Below, piece by piece: positions 55,393-62,964 of a stretch of DNA of 64,000 bases. How positions within the stretch are numbered: position 1 is the first letter of the stretch; the number at the start of each line of letters is the position of its first letter. Both the position numbers and the translations under genes were made by a program. The notes beneath the pieces were generated by a model that searched no databases, was not told where the DNA came from, and saw only the letters and a program-made list of their open reading frames with translations. The DNA is taken from assembly GCF_900167185.1 (NCBI RefSeq), contig NZ_FUWM01000008.1:1-64000 (forward strand). Reading direction: 5' to 3'. This stretch comes from Selenihalanaerobacter shriftii (GTDB taxonomy: Bacteria; Bacillota; Halanaerobiia; Halobacteroidales; Acetohalobiaceae).

Positions 55393-56802
55393 TTATTTAG
55401 CTTTTGCCTTATCTACTTTACCTACTTTGTCAGTTACAGTTGGTTCATTCATCTTTTTAAAGACTTCATGTAATACTATTACTAACCAAATTGTGACTAT
55501 AACAGCCGCTATTAACTCTGCAATAGGAATTGCAAACCATAAAGCATCTAAACCATAAAGATAACTTAATAAATACATAGTCGGAAAAAGTAATAATATC
55601 TGTCTAAAAGTAGAATGAATCAAACTAGGTATGCCTTTTCCGATCGCTTGAAAAGTAGTTGAAAATATAATTGCTGGTCCCATTATTGGGAAAGCAAGAG
55701 TAATTCTCTTTAAAGCCGTAGTCCCTACTTCTAATAATTGAGGATCTTTATTAAATAATAAGATTAATTCCTTAGTGAAGAATTGAAAAATAATAAATCC
55801 AACTGTCGTAAATATGCAGCTAATTATTGCTCCAGACTTAATTGTTTTCTTCATTCTTTCTGAATTGTTATTTCCATAATTATAACCGATTATCGGCATA
55901 TAACCTTGAGTCAACCCGACAATAGGAAGAAAAACAAAAGATTGTAATCTAAAATAGATTCCAAAGACTGCAATAGCTGTTTCACTATAACTACCAACAA
56001 TTTTATTAACTCCAGCAATCATTGTACTTGCTGATATCTGTAAAGCCATTGCCGGTAATCCTACTTTATATACATCAATTATAATTTGTGGATCAAATGT
56101 AATCTGTTTTAATTTTAATGTAATCTGATTCTTATCACTAAATAGAATTATCCAAACAAAAATCCCACTAGTTAACCTCGCAAATATCGTAGCATATGCA
56201 GCACCTTCAATACCTAGTTCAGGAAAAAAACCAATTCCAAAAATCAAAAGTGGATCTAAGATTATATTTAAAATCGCTCCAATTAACATCGTCACCATTG
56301 GAACAAAAGTATTCCCTTCGCCCCGTAAAATATTATTACCTATTATCGGAACAAATAAAGCTAAAGCTCCCATTAAGATAATCCTAGTATATTGAGTAGT
56401 AAGATCAATCAAAACTTGGTCATGAGTAAATATTCTAATCAAATCTTCTGTGAAAAAATAACCAATAATTGCTACTACTATCCCGTAAATAACAGAAAGA
56501 AATGTAACATGCTCAGCAACACTATTAGCTCTATTATGTTCTTGTCTACCTAATAGTCTAGAAATTAATGAAGTAGTTCCTACTCCAGTACCAACTGAAA
56601 TTGCAATTAAAAGTAGCTGAATTGGAAAAGCCAATGAGATAGCAGATAATGCCTCTTTGCTAAGGTGACCAATATAAATACTATCTATTATATTATATAA
56701 CGATTGAATAAGCATCCCAATAACAGCTGGTGCTGATAGCTTAATTAATAATGGAATAATCGGTTCTGTTCCTAGCCTATCAGCTTTTTTATTTAGTGCC
56801 AT
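55393..56802 (-). CDS. MATE-family multidrug/cation efflux transporter
   Basis: This 469-residue protein with 12 helices is of the NorM/DinF-like Firmicute branch: LSAPAVIGMLIQSLYNIIDS in helix 1, GVGTTSLISRLLGRQEHNRA, and the repeat-half equivalents VGLTQGYMPIIGYNYGN and FAIPIAELIAAVIV. It exports cationic drugs or metabolites using Na+ or H+. It starts 2 bases after the MarR stop, so the pair is co-transcribed and MarR is its likely regulator. GAGGGGG precedes the ATG. Confidence 0.92.
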   Translation of the reverse strand: MALNKKADRLGTEPIIPLLIKLSAPAVIGMLIQSLYNIIDSIYIGHLSKEALSAISLAFPIQLLLIAISVGTGVGTTSLISRLLGRQEHNRANSVAEHVTFLSVIYGIVVAIIGYFFTEDLIRIFTHDQVLIDLTTQYTRIILMGALALFVPIIGNNILRGEGNTFVPMVTMLIGAILNIILDPLLIFGIGFFPELGIEGAAYATIFARLTSGIFVWIILFSDKNQITLKLKQITFDPQIIIDVYKVGLPAMALQISASTMIAGVNKIVGSYSETAIAVFGIYFRLQSFVFLPIVGLTQGYMPIIGYNYGNNNSERMKKTIKSGAIISCIFTTVGFIIFQFFTKELILLFNKDPQLLEVGTTALKRITLAFPIMGPAIIFSTTFQAIGKGIPSLIHSTFRQILLLFPTMYLLSYLYGLDALWFAIPIAELIAAVIVTIWLVIVLHEVFKKMNEPTVTDKVGKVDKAKAK

Positions 56803-56804
56803 AT

Positions 56805-57251
56805 TTATTCCCCCTCAATAAACTCATCTTCAAAACCTAAATTATAACATATCTTTTTAATTAATTTCATAAAAATTTCAACTTCATCTTGAGATAATCC
56901 TTTTTTTATCTCTTCTTCAATTGAATATAAAATATCCATAAATACTGGTTTAAACTTCTTACTTTTTTCTGTTAAATAAAGAAGATAACATCGTTTATCT
57001 TCAGAATCTCTTTTACGTTTAATAAACCCTTTATCCTCTAATTTCTTTACTGCTCTACCAGCAGCAGCCTTATCTATATCATAAATCTTACATAAATCCT
57101 GTTGACATATTTCATCTTGATGATACAGGGCAATTAGAAAAGGGTATTGACCTCTCCCAATATCATAATCAGCTAACTTATCATTTAACAAAGAAGCTTG
57201 TGCTCTATAAGCAATAGATATATATTTAGCTATACTATCTAACTTTTTCAT
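56805..57251 (-). CDS. MarR-family transcriptional regulator
   Basis: This 148-residue winged-helix regulator has the recognition region DLCKIYDIDKAAAGRAVKKLEDKGFIKRKRD, followed by the wing DKRCYLLYLTEKSKKF. It leads the marR-MATE operon and probably represses it until a drug or phenolic ligand binds. An ATG at 57287 lies upstream of GGAGGAGG; the ATG at 57251 is correctly spaced. The promoter region to 57300 is AT-rich, and no clear inverted operator was identified. Confidence 0.92.
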   Translation of the reverse strand: MKKLDSIAKYISIAYRAQASLLNDKLADYDIGRGQYPFLIALYHQDEICQQDLCKIYDIDKAAAGRAVKKLEDKGFIKRKRDSEDKRCYLLYLTEKSKKFKPVFMDILYSIEEEIKKGLSQDEVEIFMKLIKKICYNLGFEDEFIEGE

Positions 57252-57415
57252 AAATACCTCCTCCAAATTAAATCTTTTACAGTTCATATACTTTAAATTT
57301 GTTAGTTATTTATTATATCACGATTAGTTGAGATGTCAACCATTTAAGTGTAATTATTTTATTCTTACAAAGTAATTATCATATTTTAAAACACAAATAA
57401 TTTATTTATCCATAA

Positions 57416-57550
57416 AATAAAAAACTAGAACAGAATTCTGCTCTAGTCTCCTTTAAAAGTTCCAAGGAAATTATATGGATATAAAAGGGAGGAAAGAATA
57501 ACAGAGGTAACTAACAAGAGGGTATATCACTTTCCTCCTTCTCTATGTAT
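57416..57550 (-). ncRNA. Candidate structured RNA upstream of marR
   Basis: On the minus strand a promoter-like TTGAAT/TATAAT pair (57587-57557, 19-base spacer) precedes a stem GGAGGAAAG/CTTTCCTCC (57538-57530 with 57496-57488) enclosing about 33 bases. The transcript would end at a strong terminator ACTAGA-CAGAATTCTG-TCTAGT followed by six T. The 5' arm of the stem contains a Shine-Dalgarno-like GGAGG. Only a 19-codon hydrophobic GTG frame (57530-57471) exists, with poor spacing. It may be a small RNA of about 135 nt or a leader. Confidence 0.45.
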
Positions 57551-57679
57551 AGCTTAATTATATTTAATTTTCGCTAAATTTATTCAAAACATCTGATTAT
57601 ATTCCTATATCCCAATTAAATCTTCTTTTTATTTTATTTCTATATAGTTAACTAATTCACCTTCTATAATATAAATTAA

Positions 57680-57701
57680 AAGCACTCAACTAAGAGTGCT
57701 T
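57680..57701. terminator. Terminator of the BamE-like lipoprotein gene
   Basis: AAGCACTC pairs with GAGTGCTT around a 6-base loop, 11 bases 3' of the stop at 57712, with TTTTAAT following on the minus strand. Confidence 0.82.
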
Positions 57702-57711
57702 AGTAAAATTA

Positions 57712-58026
57712 TTACCTTAAACCATTCTGTCTCTTAGAAATAACTTCTCCATTTTGAAAAGTTATTGTCATATTCGAGCCATCTTGATTTTGCCATAGAT
57801 ACGCTGCAGTATTATACAGACTTGCACTAGACCTAGAAACTACATTTCCATCATTGCCTAAAAGATTAGTTACTTCATCATATGTCATACTGGTCTGTAT
57901 CTTCTCAAACTGCCGTTTCGTGTAAATTTTACTTTTTGTACCTCTACTACTACAGCCTACTACTGCTAAAGATAATATTATAACCATTAGAATTAATATA
58001 ATTTTTTTATTTGAATACGGCATCAT
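57712..58026 (-). CDS. Small BamE/SmpA-like lipoprotein
   Basis: This 104-residue protein has a lipoprotein signal peptide with lipobox LAVVGC (Cys25). The mature part has TKRQFEKIQTSMTYDEVTNLLGNDG and ends in YLWQNQDGSNMTITFQNGEV, the pattern of the SmpA/BamE/DUF3862 fold (an ITxGMTxxEVxxLLG-like helix then strands). In diderms BamE assists outer-membrane protein assembly; here the domain is stand-alone and the role is open. Confidence 0.75.
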   Translation of the reverse strand: MMPYSNKKIILILMVIILSLAVVGCSSRGTKSKIYTKRQFEKIQTSMTYDEVTNLLGNDGNVVSRSSASLYNTAAYLWQNQDGSNMTITFQNGEVISKRQNGLR

Positions 58027-58182
58027 TTTCTCATTCCCTTCTCTATATTCTGTAATAAAGTAAATTTTAACATTGATGAAGTATTATTATTCTATGTAAA
58101 ATACCAGTTACTTATTTTTCATCTACCTTTTATCTAACTAGCAATTTTTTTCATGGTAAATAATTCACATATAAATCACAAA

Positions 58183-58207
58183 AACATACCTATATTAAAG
58201 GTATGTT
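58183..58207. terminator. Terminator of the 77-aa membrane protein gene
   Basis: AACATACC pairs with GGTATGTT around a 9-base loop, followed by TTTTG on the minus strand. Confidence 0.75.
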
Positions 58208-58316
58208 AACAAACTTTCTAAATATAAAATTTTAATTATTAATCTCTATGCTTTATCCTGCACATATTCAAATTCTAATATTATATATATTATAAATTTT
58301 CAGAAAATAATTCTAA

Positions 58317-58550
58317 TTATAATAAATCTTGTGCTTTATTCTTTAATAAACTCTTCTCTTCAAGTTCTTCACTTTGAGATAAATACATAGCAGCATCATC
58401 TTGAGGTTGTTCTTTCTTTAAATTTATTCCTATAGTATCTAAAACATCCTCTAATTCATCACTATAAACCTCAACAACTATGCTCAGCAATATCACAAAA
58501 GCTAACTGCCATACTGACACCATTATCCTTAACATTTCTGTATCTATCAT
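58317..58550 (-). CDS. Small single-helix membrane protein of unknown function
   Basis: This 77-residue protein has one predicted membrane helix (residues about 8-28, MVSVWQLAFVILLSIVVEV) followed by an acidic, Gln/Glu-rich cytoplasmic or external tail (YLSQSEELEEKSLLKNKAQD). A good ribosome site (AGGAGGGG) precedes the ATG and a terminator follows, so it is likely a real gene. No family recognised. Confidence 0.65.
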   Translation of the reverse strand: MIDTEMLRIMVSVWQLAFVILLSIVVEVYSDELEDVLDTIGINLKKEQPQDDAAMYLSQSEELEEKSLLKNKAQDLL

Positions 58551-58755
58551 TATTACCCCTCCTTAATAAAGTAATAAATTTTCTGAATCTTTATTCGTCT
58601 TATCTATAACTATTCTACACTCAGACACCTGTTTCCTGTATAGTGAAAAATTTCCCTAATTCTCCCTTCGAAAGCATGGTTATATCTTCTAATGATAACC
58701 TTTAAACAAATTGATATAATACTAGAGTAAAATTAGAAAAAGGAGGAATTTATAA

Positions 58756-59361
58756 ATGAAGAGATTTAAGATCACATTTATAGTTACTGTAGTAGCTCTT
58801 ATATTATTTACTAATGTATTAGTAGCTTCTGCTGCAACTATGCATACTGTTAAACCAGGTGAAAGTCTTTGGACAATTGCTAGAAAGTATGGTACTACTG
58901 TTAATCAAATTAAATCTACAAATAATCATTGGTCAGAACTTATTCATGCAGGTCAAACATTAAACATTCCGCAAAAAACAAAATATACTACAAATCATTT
59001 TTCTTCTAGAGATTTAGATTTATTAGCTCGTCTAGTTCATGGAGAAGCTCGTGGAGAAACTTTTGAAGGACAAGTTGGAGTAGCAGCAGTAATTTTAAAT
59101 CGAGTTGAAAACCCAAAGTTTCCTAATACTGTTTCCGGAGTAATTTATGAAAACTTAGCTTTTGAATCAATAATGAATGGTCAAGCTAATTTAAGACCAA
59201 ATCAAGAAACTATTAAAGCTGCTAAAGCTGCTTTAAATGGTTGGGATCCTACTGGCAACTCTTTATTCTTCTATAATCCAGCAAAAATCCACTCTTCTTC
59301 TAACTGGATTTGGACTAGAAGAGTAGTTAAAAATATTGGAAGTCACAGCTTTGCTGTATAA
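58756..59361 (+). CDS. LysM plus SleB-type cell-wall (spore cortex) hydrolase
   Basis: This 201-residue exported protein has a signal peptide (1-27), a LysM peptidoglycan-binding domain (about 29-73; HTVKPGESLWTIARKYGTTV) and a Hydrolase_2 domain (about 84-200) with the catalytic Glu in RLVHGEARGE and VAAVILNRVENPKFPNTVSG. SleB/CwlJ enzymes are lytic transglycosylases that degrade spore cortex on germination, so this argues for sporulation, though vegetative homologues exist. AAGGAGGAA precedes the ATG. It is monocistronic. Confidence 0.92.
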   Translation: MKRFKITFIVTVVALILFTNVLVASAATMHTVKPGESLWTIARKYGTTVNQIKSTNNHWSELIHAGQTLNIPQKTKYTTNHFSSRDLDLLARLVHGEARGETFEGQVGVAAVILNRVENPKFPNTVSGVIYENLAFESIMNGQANLRPNQETIKAAKAALNGWDPTGNSLFFYNPAKIHSSSNWIWTRRVVKNIGSHSFAV

Positions 59362-59365
59362 ATAA

Positions 59366-59402
59366 AGAAAGCAACCAGAGAATTATTCCCTGGTTGCTTT
59401 TC
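59366..59402. terminator. Bidirectional terminator between the SleB-type gene and fchA
   Basis: AAAGCAACCAG pairs with CTGGTTGCTTT around an 11-base loop, with TTTT following. Confidence 0.88.
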
Positions 59403-59411
59403 TACTTAACT

Positions 59412-60038
59412 TTAACCTATCTTTTCATTAGTAATCTTTAAAACTTCTTCTTTTAATTCTTTAGCCTCAGCTTTTAATTCTTCCATAGCTTTTCTCTTTT
59501 CCGCTACATATTCTTCATCACTCATAAAAGCTAAATTAATATTTACATTTAGTTCAGCTGCTTCTAAAGCTGCCCAAGCTTCAATAGCTCCTACGCCAGC
59601 ATCACTTACGGCATGAGAATTACCTTTCTTAGCAGCAATTACAGCCTGCTTTAAAATATCTACACTCTTCTTAGCCATAGTAAAAGGAACTTCTGTTGCC
59701 TCTATAGAAGCTTTTTTCATAGTCTTGTCTCTTAATTCTTTTTCCTCATCAGTCTCCTTAGGCATCTGTAAAGCATCCATATACTCACCGAATACTTCCA
59801 TATCTTCATTAACTAAATCAAGATAATCTTCTTTTAATTGAGTAGTAGCATCAATTAATTCTTCCATTTCTTCTTGCACATCAGCATAATCATCTTTTCC
59901 TACTGTTAATGAAGCTACCATACAAGTTGAAACAGCACCTAAAGCTCCACTTAAAGCAGCTGCACTTCCTCCACCTGGAGTTGGTGACTTAGATGCAAAT
60001 TCCTCCATAAATTCTGCTATTTTCTTCTCTCTAATCAT
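59412..60038 (-). CDS. fchA: Cyclodeaminase/cyclohydrolase family protein (methenyl-THF cyclohydrolase)
   Basis: This 208-residue FTCD_C-type protein matches FchA, which interconverts methenyl- and formyl-tetrahydrofolate in the methyl branch of the Wood-Ljungdahl pathway. Formimino-THF cyclodeaminase activity is the alternative. SKSPTPGGGSAAALSGALGA near residue 17 is the signature loop. The ATG at 60077 is upstream of AAAGGAGG, so ATG 60038 is chosen. No fhs or folD is adjacent, so the choice between the two activities is open. Confidence 0.85.
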   Translation of the reverse strand: MIREKKIAEFMEEFASKSPTPGGGSAAALSGALGAVSTCMVASLTVGKDDYADVQEEMEELIDATTQLKEDYLDLVNEDMEVFGEYMDALQMPKETDEEKELRDKTMKKASIEATEVPFTMAKKSVDILKQAVIAAKKGNSHAVSDAGVGAIEAWAALEAAELNVNINLAFMSDEEYVAEKRKAMEELKAEAKELKEEVLKITNEKIG

Positions 60039-60158
60039 TATGTAAATCCTCCTTTCAAAACATACTAATAATTCCATATCTAACTATCATAATATTTATT
60101 CTTTATGAATTAGAAATATCCTTCATAATTTTCAAAAAACTTATATTAGCTTAATATT

Positions 60159-60641
60159 TTACCCAAAGATGTAGATAATCATCCCAATTAATGGTGGAAT
60201 AAAAGCCGTACTTAAAATTCGAATCACAGTAAATTTAGGACCAATTAGAGCAACTTCAAAAGTAAGAGAACTAATATTCCAAATTGACCAAGCCACTACA
60301 TAAGTAATTACCGCCATTAAACTAGCCCCGCTTTTGAAAATACTGACCGCCAATGGAAAAGCCACATAAGGACCTCCAGGAGTAACCAAACCTGCAAACC
60401 ACCCAATTAAAATCCCTTTCACACCCGCTTCTGCTCCTAACCATTCTACTATTAATTCTTGAGGAATTAATACCTGAATTAATCCTGCTAAAATAAAAGC
60501 AACTATTAATAATGGTGCAGTCTTAATTAACATATTACTACTTACTTTCAAACCTTTAATATGTAATTGATCACCTTTAAGATAAGCAATAATAAATAAA
60601 ACCACTGAAATAATAGCCATAATAATAGTAGATTCTAACAT
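60159..60641 (-). CDS. Half-size permease (ArsP/UPF0718-like), second of a pair
   Basis: This 160-residue protein has four or five helices. It carries the sequence QVLIPQELIVEWLGAEAGVK, then WFAGLVTPGGPYVAFPLAVS, which equals one half of the ArsP/DUF318 permease family (its repeat motif TPxCP is PGGP here). It is homologous over its whole length to the gene just upstream; the stop of that gene and this ATG overlap in TGATG, so the two are translationally coupled. A heterodimeric permease is likely; the substrate is unknown. Confidence 0.78.
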   Translation of the reverse strand: MLESTIIMAIISVVLFIIAYLKGDQLHIKGLKVSSNMLIKTAPLLIVAFILAGLIQVLIPQELIVEWLGAEAGVKGILIGWFAGLVTPGGPYVAFPLAVSIFKSGASLMAVITYVVAWSIWNISSLTFEVALIGPKFTVIRILSTAFIPPLIGMIIYIFG

Positions 60642-61168
60642 CAATTTTCACCAGCTTTCCTAGAAACTAAATCATCGCTAAATCTCGAAAATAATAAATT
60701 AGCCAGCAAACCAGCTAATGGAGGAAAAACCAAAGTCAATCCATATCTAATTGCTGTTAATTTAGGACCTAAAATAGCTACTTCCATTACTAATCTACTT
60801 AAAGACCAAAATGCTTTTCCCGCTACAAAAGCAACCACTGTCCCTAATTCAGCTCCTGCCTTTAAAAAGGATGCCGCTATTGGAAAACTTACATACGGTC
60901 CACCAGGGATTATACCGCCGGCAATACTTCCTAACATTATACCTATAAAACCAGACTCCTCTCCTAGCCATTTAGTAATCATCTCTTGTGGAATCAATAC
61001 TTGCATGTAACCAGCAATTATAAAGGCAAAGATCAATAATGGAATAATCTTAATTGTCATTTCAACTCCAATCTCTAAGCCTTTAAGCGGTAATGTGCTT
61101 GCTTGAAAATAAGCAACCATCATTAAAATTAAAGCTATAATCACCATGACAATAATTGTCCGCTGCAC
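60641..61168 (-). CDS. Half-size permease (ArsP/UPF0718-like), first of a pair
   Basis: This 175-residue membrane protein is a paralogue of its downstream neighbour. Matching blocks are QVLIPQEMITKWLGEESGFI and GIIPGGPYVSFPIAASFLKAG. Full-length ArsP-type permeases have two such halves in one chain of about 300-350 residues; here they are separate genes. GTG start at 61168 behind GGAGGTAATTA. A cytoplasmic tail of about 15 residues (RFSDDLVSRKAGEN) ends the protein. Confidence 0.78.
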   Translation of the reverse strand: MQRTIIVMVIIALILMMVAYFQASTLPLKGLEIGVEMTIKIIPLLIFAFIIAGYMQVLIPQEMITKWLGEESGFIGIMLGSIAGGIIPGGPYVSFPIAASFLKAGAELGTVVAFVAGKAFWSLSRLVMEVAILGPKLTAIRYGLTLVFPPLAGLLANLLFSRFSDDLVSRKAGEN

Positions 61169-61240
61169 TTAATTACCTCCTCTATCTCTAAAAATGGAAA
61201 ATATTATATCTCAATAATAACATTCTCCATAAAATAAATC

Positions 61241-61268
61241 AAACCCCCGCTTAACCTAAACGGAGGTT
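61241..61268. terminator. Terminator of the TPR protein gene
   Basis: AAACC-CCG pairs with CGG-GGTTT around a 10-base loop, 16 bases 3' of the TPR gene. Confidence 0.75.
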
Positions 61269-61283
61269 TGGTTCAATTAAATA

Positions 61284-62306
61284 TTAATTTATAGAATTTT
61301 TAGCCTCATTTAAAAACTTTCTTGCTTTATCAACCATTTTACCATTAGGATATTTTGCTAAAAATGCCTGCCAAGCTTTAGCAGCCTTTTGATAATCTTT
61401 TAAATCAAAATGAGTTACGATTCCTTTATTAAATAAAGCATTTTTAAAATCAGGATCAATTTCTAATGCTTTATCAAATATTCCAATAGCTTTTTTGGGA
61501 TTATTTACCTTTCTATAAGCTATTCCTAAATCTACAAGCACTGATACATTATTAGGTTTAAATTTCAAACTAGTTTCATAATAATTAATCGCTTTACTAA
61601 AGTTTTGTTGATCAAAATAAGCATGACCTAAATTAATCATTGCTGCTACATCTTGTGGGTTTTCTCCTAATCTTGCCTTATAATCAGCAATTGTAGATTG
61701 AGCATTAGTCGATTGTGGAGAGCTTATTTGATCTGGATTTTTGGCTGAACTCCTTGCCTCCGCAAGAAACTCTTTAGCTTTATCAGTCATTTGTCCATTT
61801 GGATATTCAGCTATAAACGCCTGCCATGCCTTAATTGCTTTTTGATAATTCCTTATTCCTCGTTGGTAGACGACTCCTTTATTGAATAAAGCATTTTTAA
61901 AATCAGGATCAACCTCTAATGCTTTATTATACAATTCTATAGCCTTCTGTGGGTTAGAATTTTGTTTATAATAATAAGCAGTCCCTAAGTCCACCAATAC
62001 GTGTGCATGCTCCGGTTCAAACCTCAAGCTAGCTTCATAATAATTAATCGCTTTCTCATAATTACGTTGGTCATAATAAGCATTTCCTAAATCAATCATA
62101 GCCTGTACATCCTGGGGATTGTCAGATAACCTCTGTTTAAGGTTATTAATCTTTTGGCTATCTCCTTGTGAATTCGATTGATAATTTGTTTGTTGGGAAT
62201 TATTTGAAGAACTAATAAACCCTGCAGCAGCTACAAAGACCGATGCTACAAAAACAATTATCATAAAAATTGCCATAGTCTTTTGTTTATCATTTTTACC
62301 ACTCAT
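61284..62306 (-). CDS. Membrane-anchored TPR protein with internal duplication
   Basis: This 340-residue protein starts with a short cytoplasmic segment and one membrane helix (about 10-30, MAIFMIIVFVASVFVAAAGF), so the TPR part is probably extracytoplasmic. Two modules of about 135 residues are near copies, each with three TPRs and an outer-membrane-lipoprotein-like end. They begin LKQRLSDNPQDVQAMIDLG and YKARLGENPQDVAAMINLG and end WQAFIAEYPNGQMTDKAKEF and WQAFLAKYPNGKMVDKARKF. ATG 62306 (GAGGAGGTAAC upstream) is used in place of the longer frame. It probably serves as a protein-protein scaffold. Confidence 0.85.
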   Translation of the reverse strand: MSGKNDKQKTMAIFMIIVFVASVFVAAAGFISSSNNSQQTNYQSNSQGDSQKINNLKQRLSDNPQDVQAMIDLGNAYYDQRNYEKAINYYEASLRFEPEHAHVLVDLGTAYYYKQNSNPQKAIELYNKALEVDPDFKNALFNKGVVYQRGIRNYQKAIKAWQAFIAEYPNGQMTDKAKEFLAEARSSAKNPDQISSPQSTNAQSTIADYKARLGENPQDVAAMINLGHAYFDQQNFSKAINYYETSLKFKPNNVSVLVDLGIAYRKVNNPKKAIGIFDKALEIDPDFKNALFNKGIVTHFDLKDYQKAAKAWQAFLAKYPNGKMVDKARKFLNEAKNSIN

Positions 62307-62451
62307 ATAAGTTACCTCCTCTATGTATGTTAAGTCCTTATTATATATTATAACACATTGTTCACATATCCACAATCAAATATGCAATCTTCATATTTAC
62401 TTCATAATTCAGTGCGAATAGTTGTTAATACTACTCGCACTTATATTATAA

Positions 62452-62616
62452 TTATGATATTACTGGTTTAAACATCTCTTTATCAGCCCCACATTCAGGA
62501 CATACCCAGGCATAAGAGATATCTGAAAAAGATATTCCTGGATCTATCCCTGCTGCTGGATCTCCTTTAGTCGGGTTATATACATATCCGCACTCCTTAC
62601 ATCTATATTTCTTCAT
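62452..62616 (-). CDS. Rubredoxin
   Basis: This 54-residue single-iron electron carrier has both CxxC motifs intact: YRCKECGYVYNP and WVCPECGADK, with the conserved ISFSDIS and aromatic positions between. AGGAGGAG precedes the ATG at 62616. It lies 51 bases after the AprB-like gene on the same strand, so it probably belongs to that operon and may feed electrons to or from the flavoprotein, or to oxygen and ROS reductases as in other anaerobes. Confidence 0.95.
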   Translation of the reverse strand: MKKYRCKECGYVYNPTKGDPAAGIDPGISFSDISYAWVCPECGADKEMFKPVIS

Positions 62617-62667
62617 CTAATACTCCTCCTTTTAGTTACAATTGATTTCTATTATGTTAGTTAGTAT

Positions 62668-62964
62668 CTATTTAATCGGCACTATATATTCATTCTTCGT
62701 CCCATCTAAATGCTTACAAACCCAAACTCTATTATCTTTATTTCGTCTTGCTTGTAAAGTAGCTCCCCGTCCTCCAATTACAGTCGGTAAATATAATTCA
62801 ATAGCCTGACTAGGACATTCTTTAACACAAGCAGCACAATCCCAACATTCTTCAGAGGCTCTAATTAATACTTTTCCATCTTTCTCTAACAGAAGATCCC
62901 CAGGACAAACATTAATACACTTACTACATAAACTACAAGCTTGATTATCAATACATACACTCAT
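62668..62964 (-). CDS. AprB-like 2x[4Fe-4S] ferredoxin subunit
   Basis: This 98-residue protein has two cluster motifs, CSLCSKCINVCP and CWDCAACVKECP. A C-terminal tail (GGRGATLQARRNK to NEYIVPIK) aligns with the tail of adenylylsulfate reductase beta subunits, which wraps around AprA. It overlaps the flavoprotein gene by 17 bases, so the two are coupled. Whether the pair reduces APS or another substrate cannot be settled here; AprB of sulfate reducers is longer (about 150). Confidence 0.82.
   Translation of the reverse strand: MSVCIDNQACSLCSKCINVCPGDLLLEKDGKVLIRASEECWDCAACVKECPSQAIELYLPTVIGGRGATLQARRNKDNRVWVCKHLDGTKNEYIVPIK

Noticed and set aside
57471-57530. 19-codon hydrophobic GTG frame upstream of marR, resembling a type I toxin peptide
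   Set aside because: The GGAGG is only 3 bases from the GTG and is buried in a predicted stem; there is no antisense RNA evidence. It is reported only as part of the RNA candidate.
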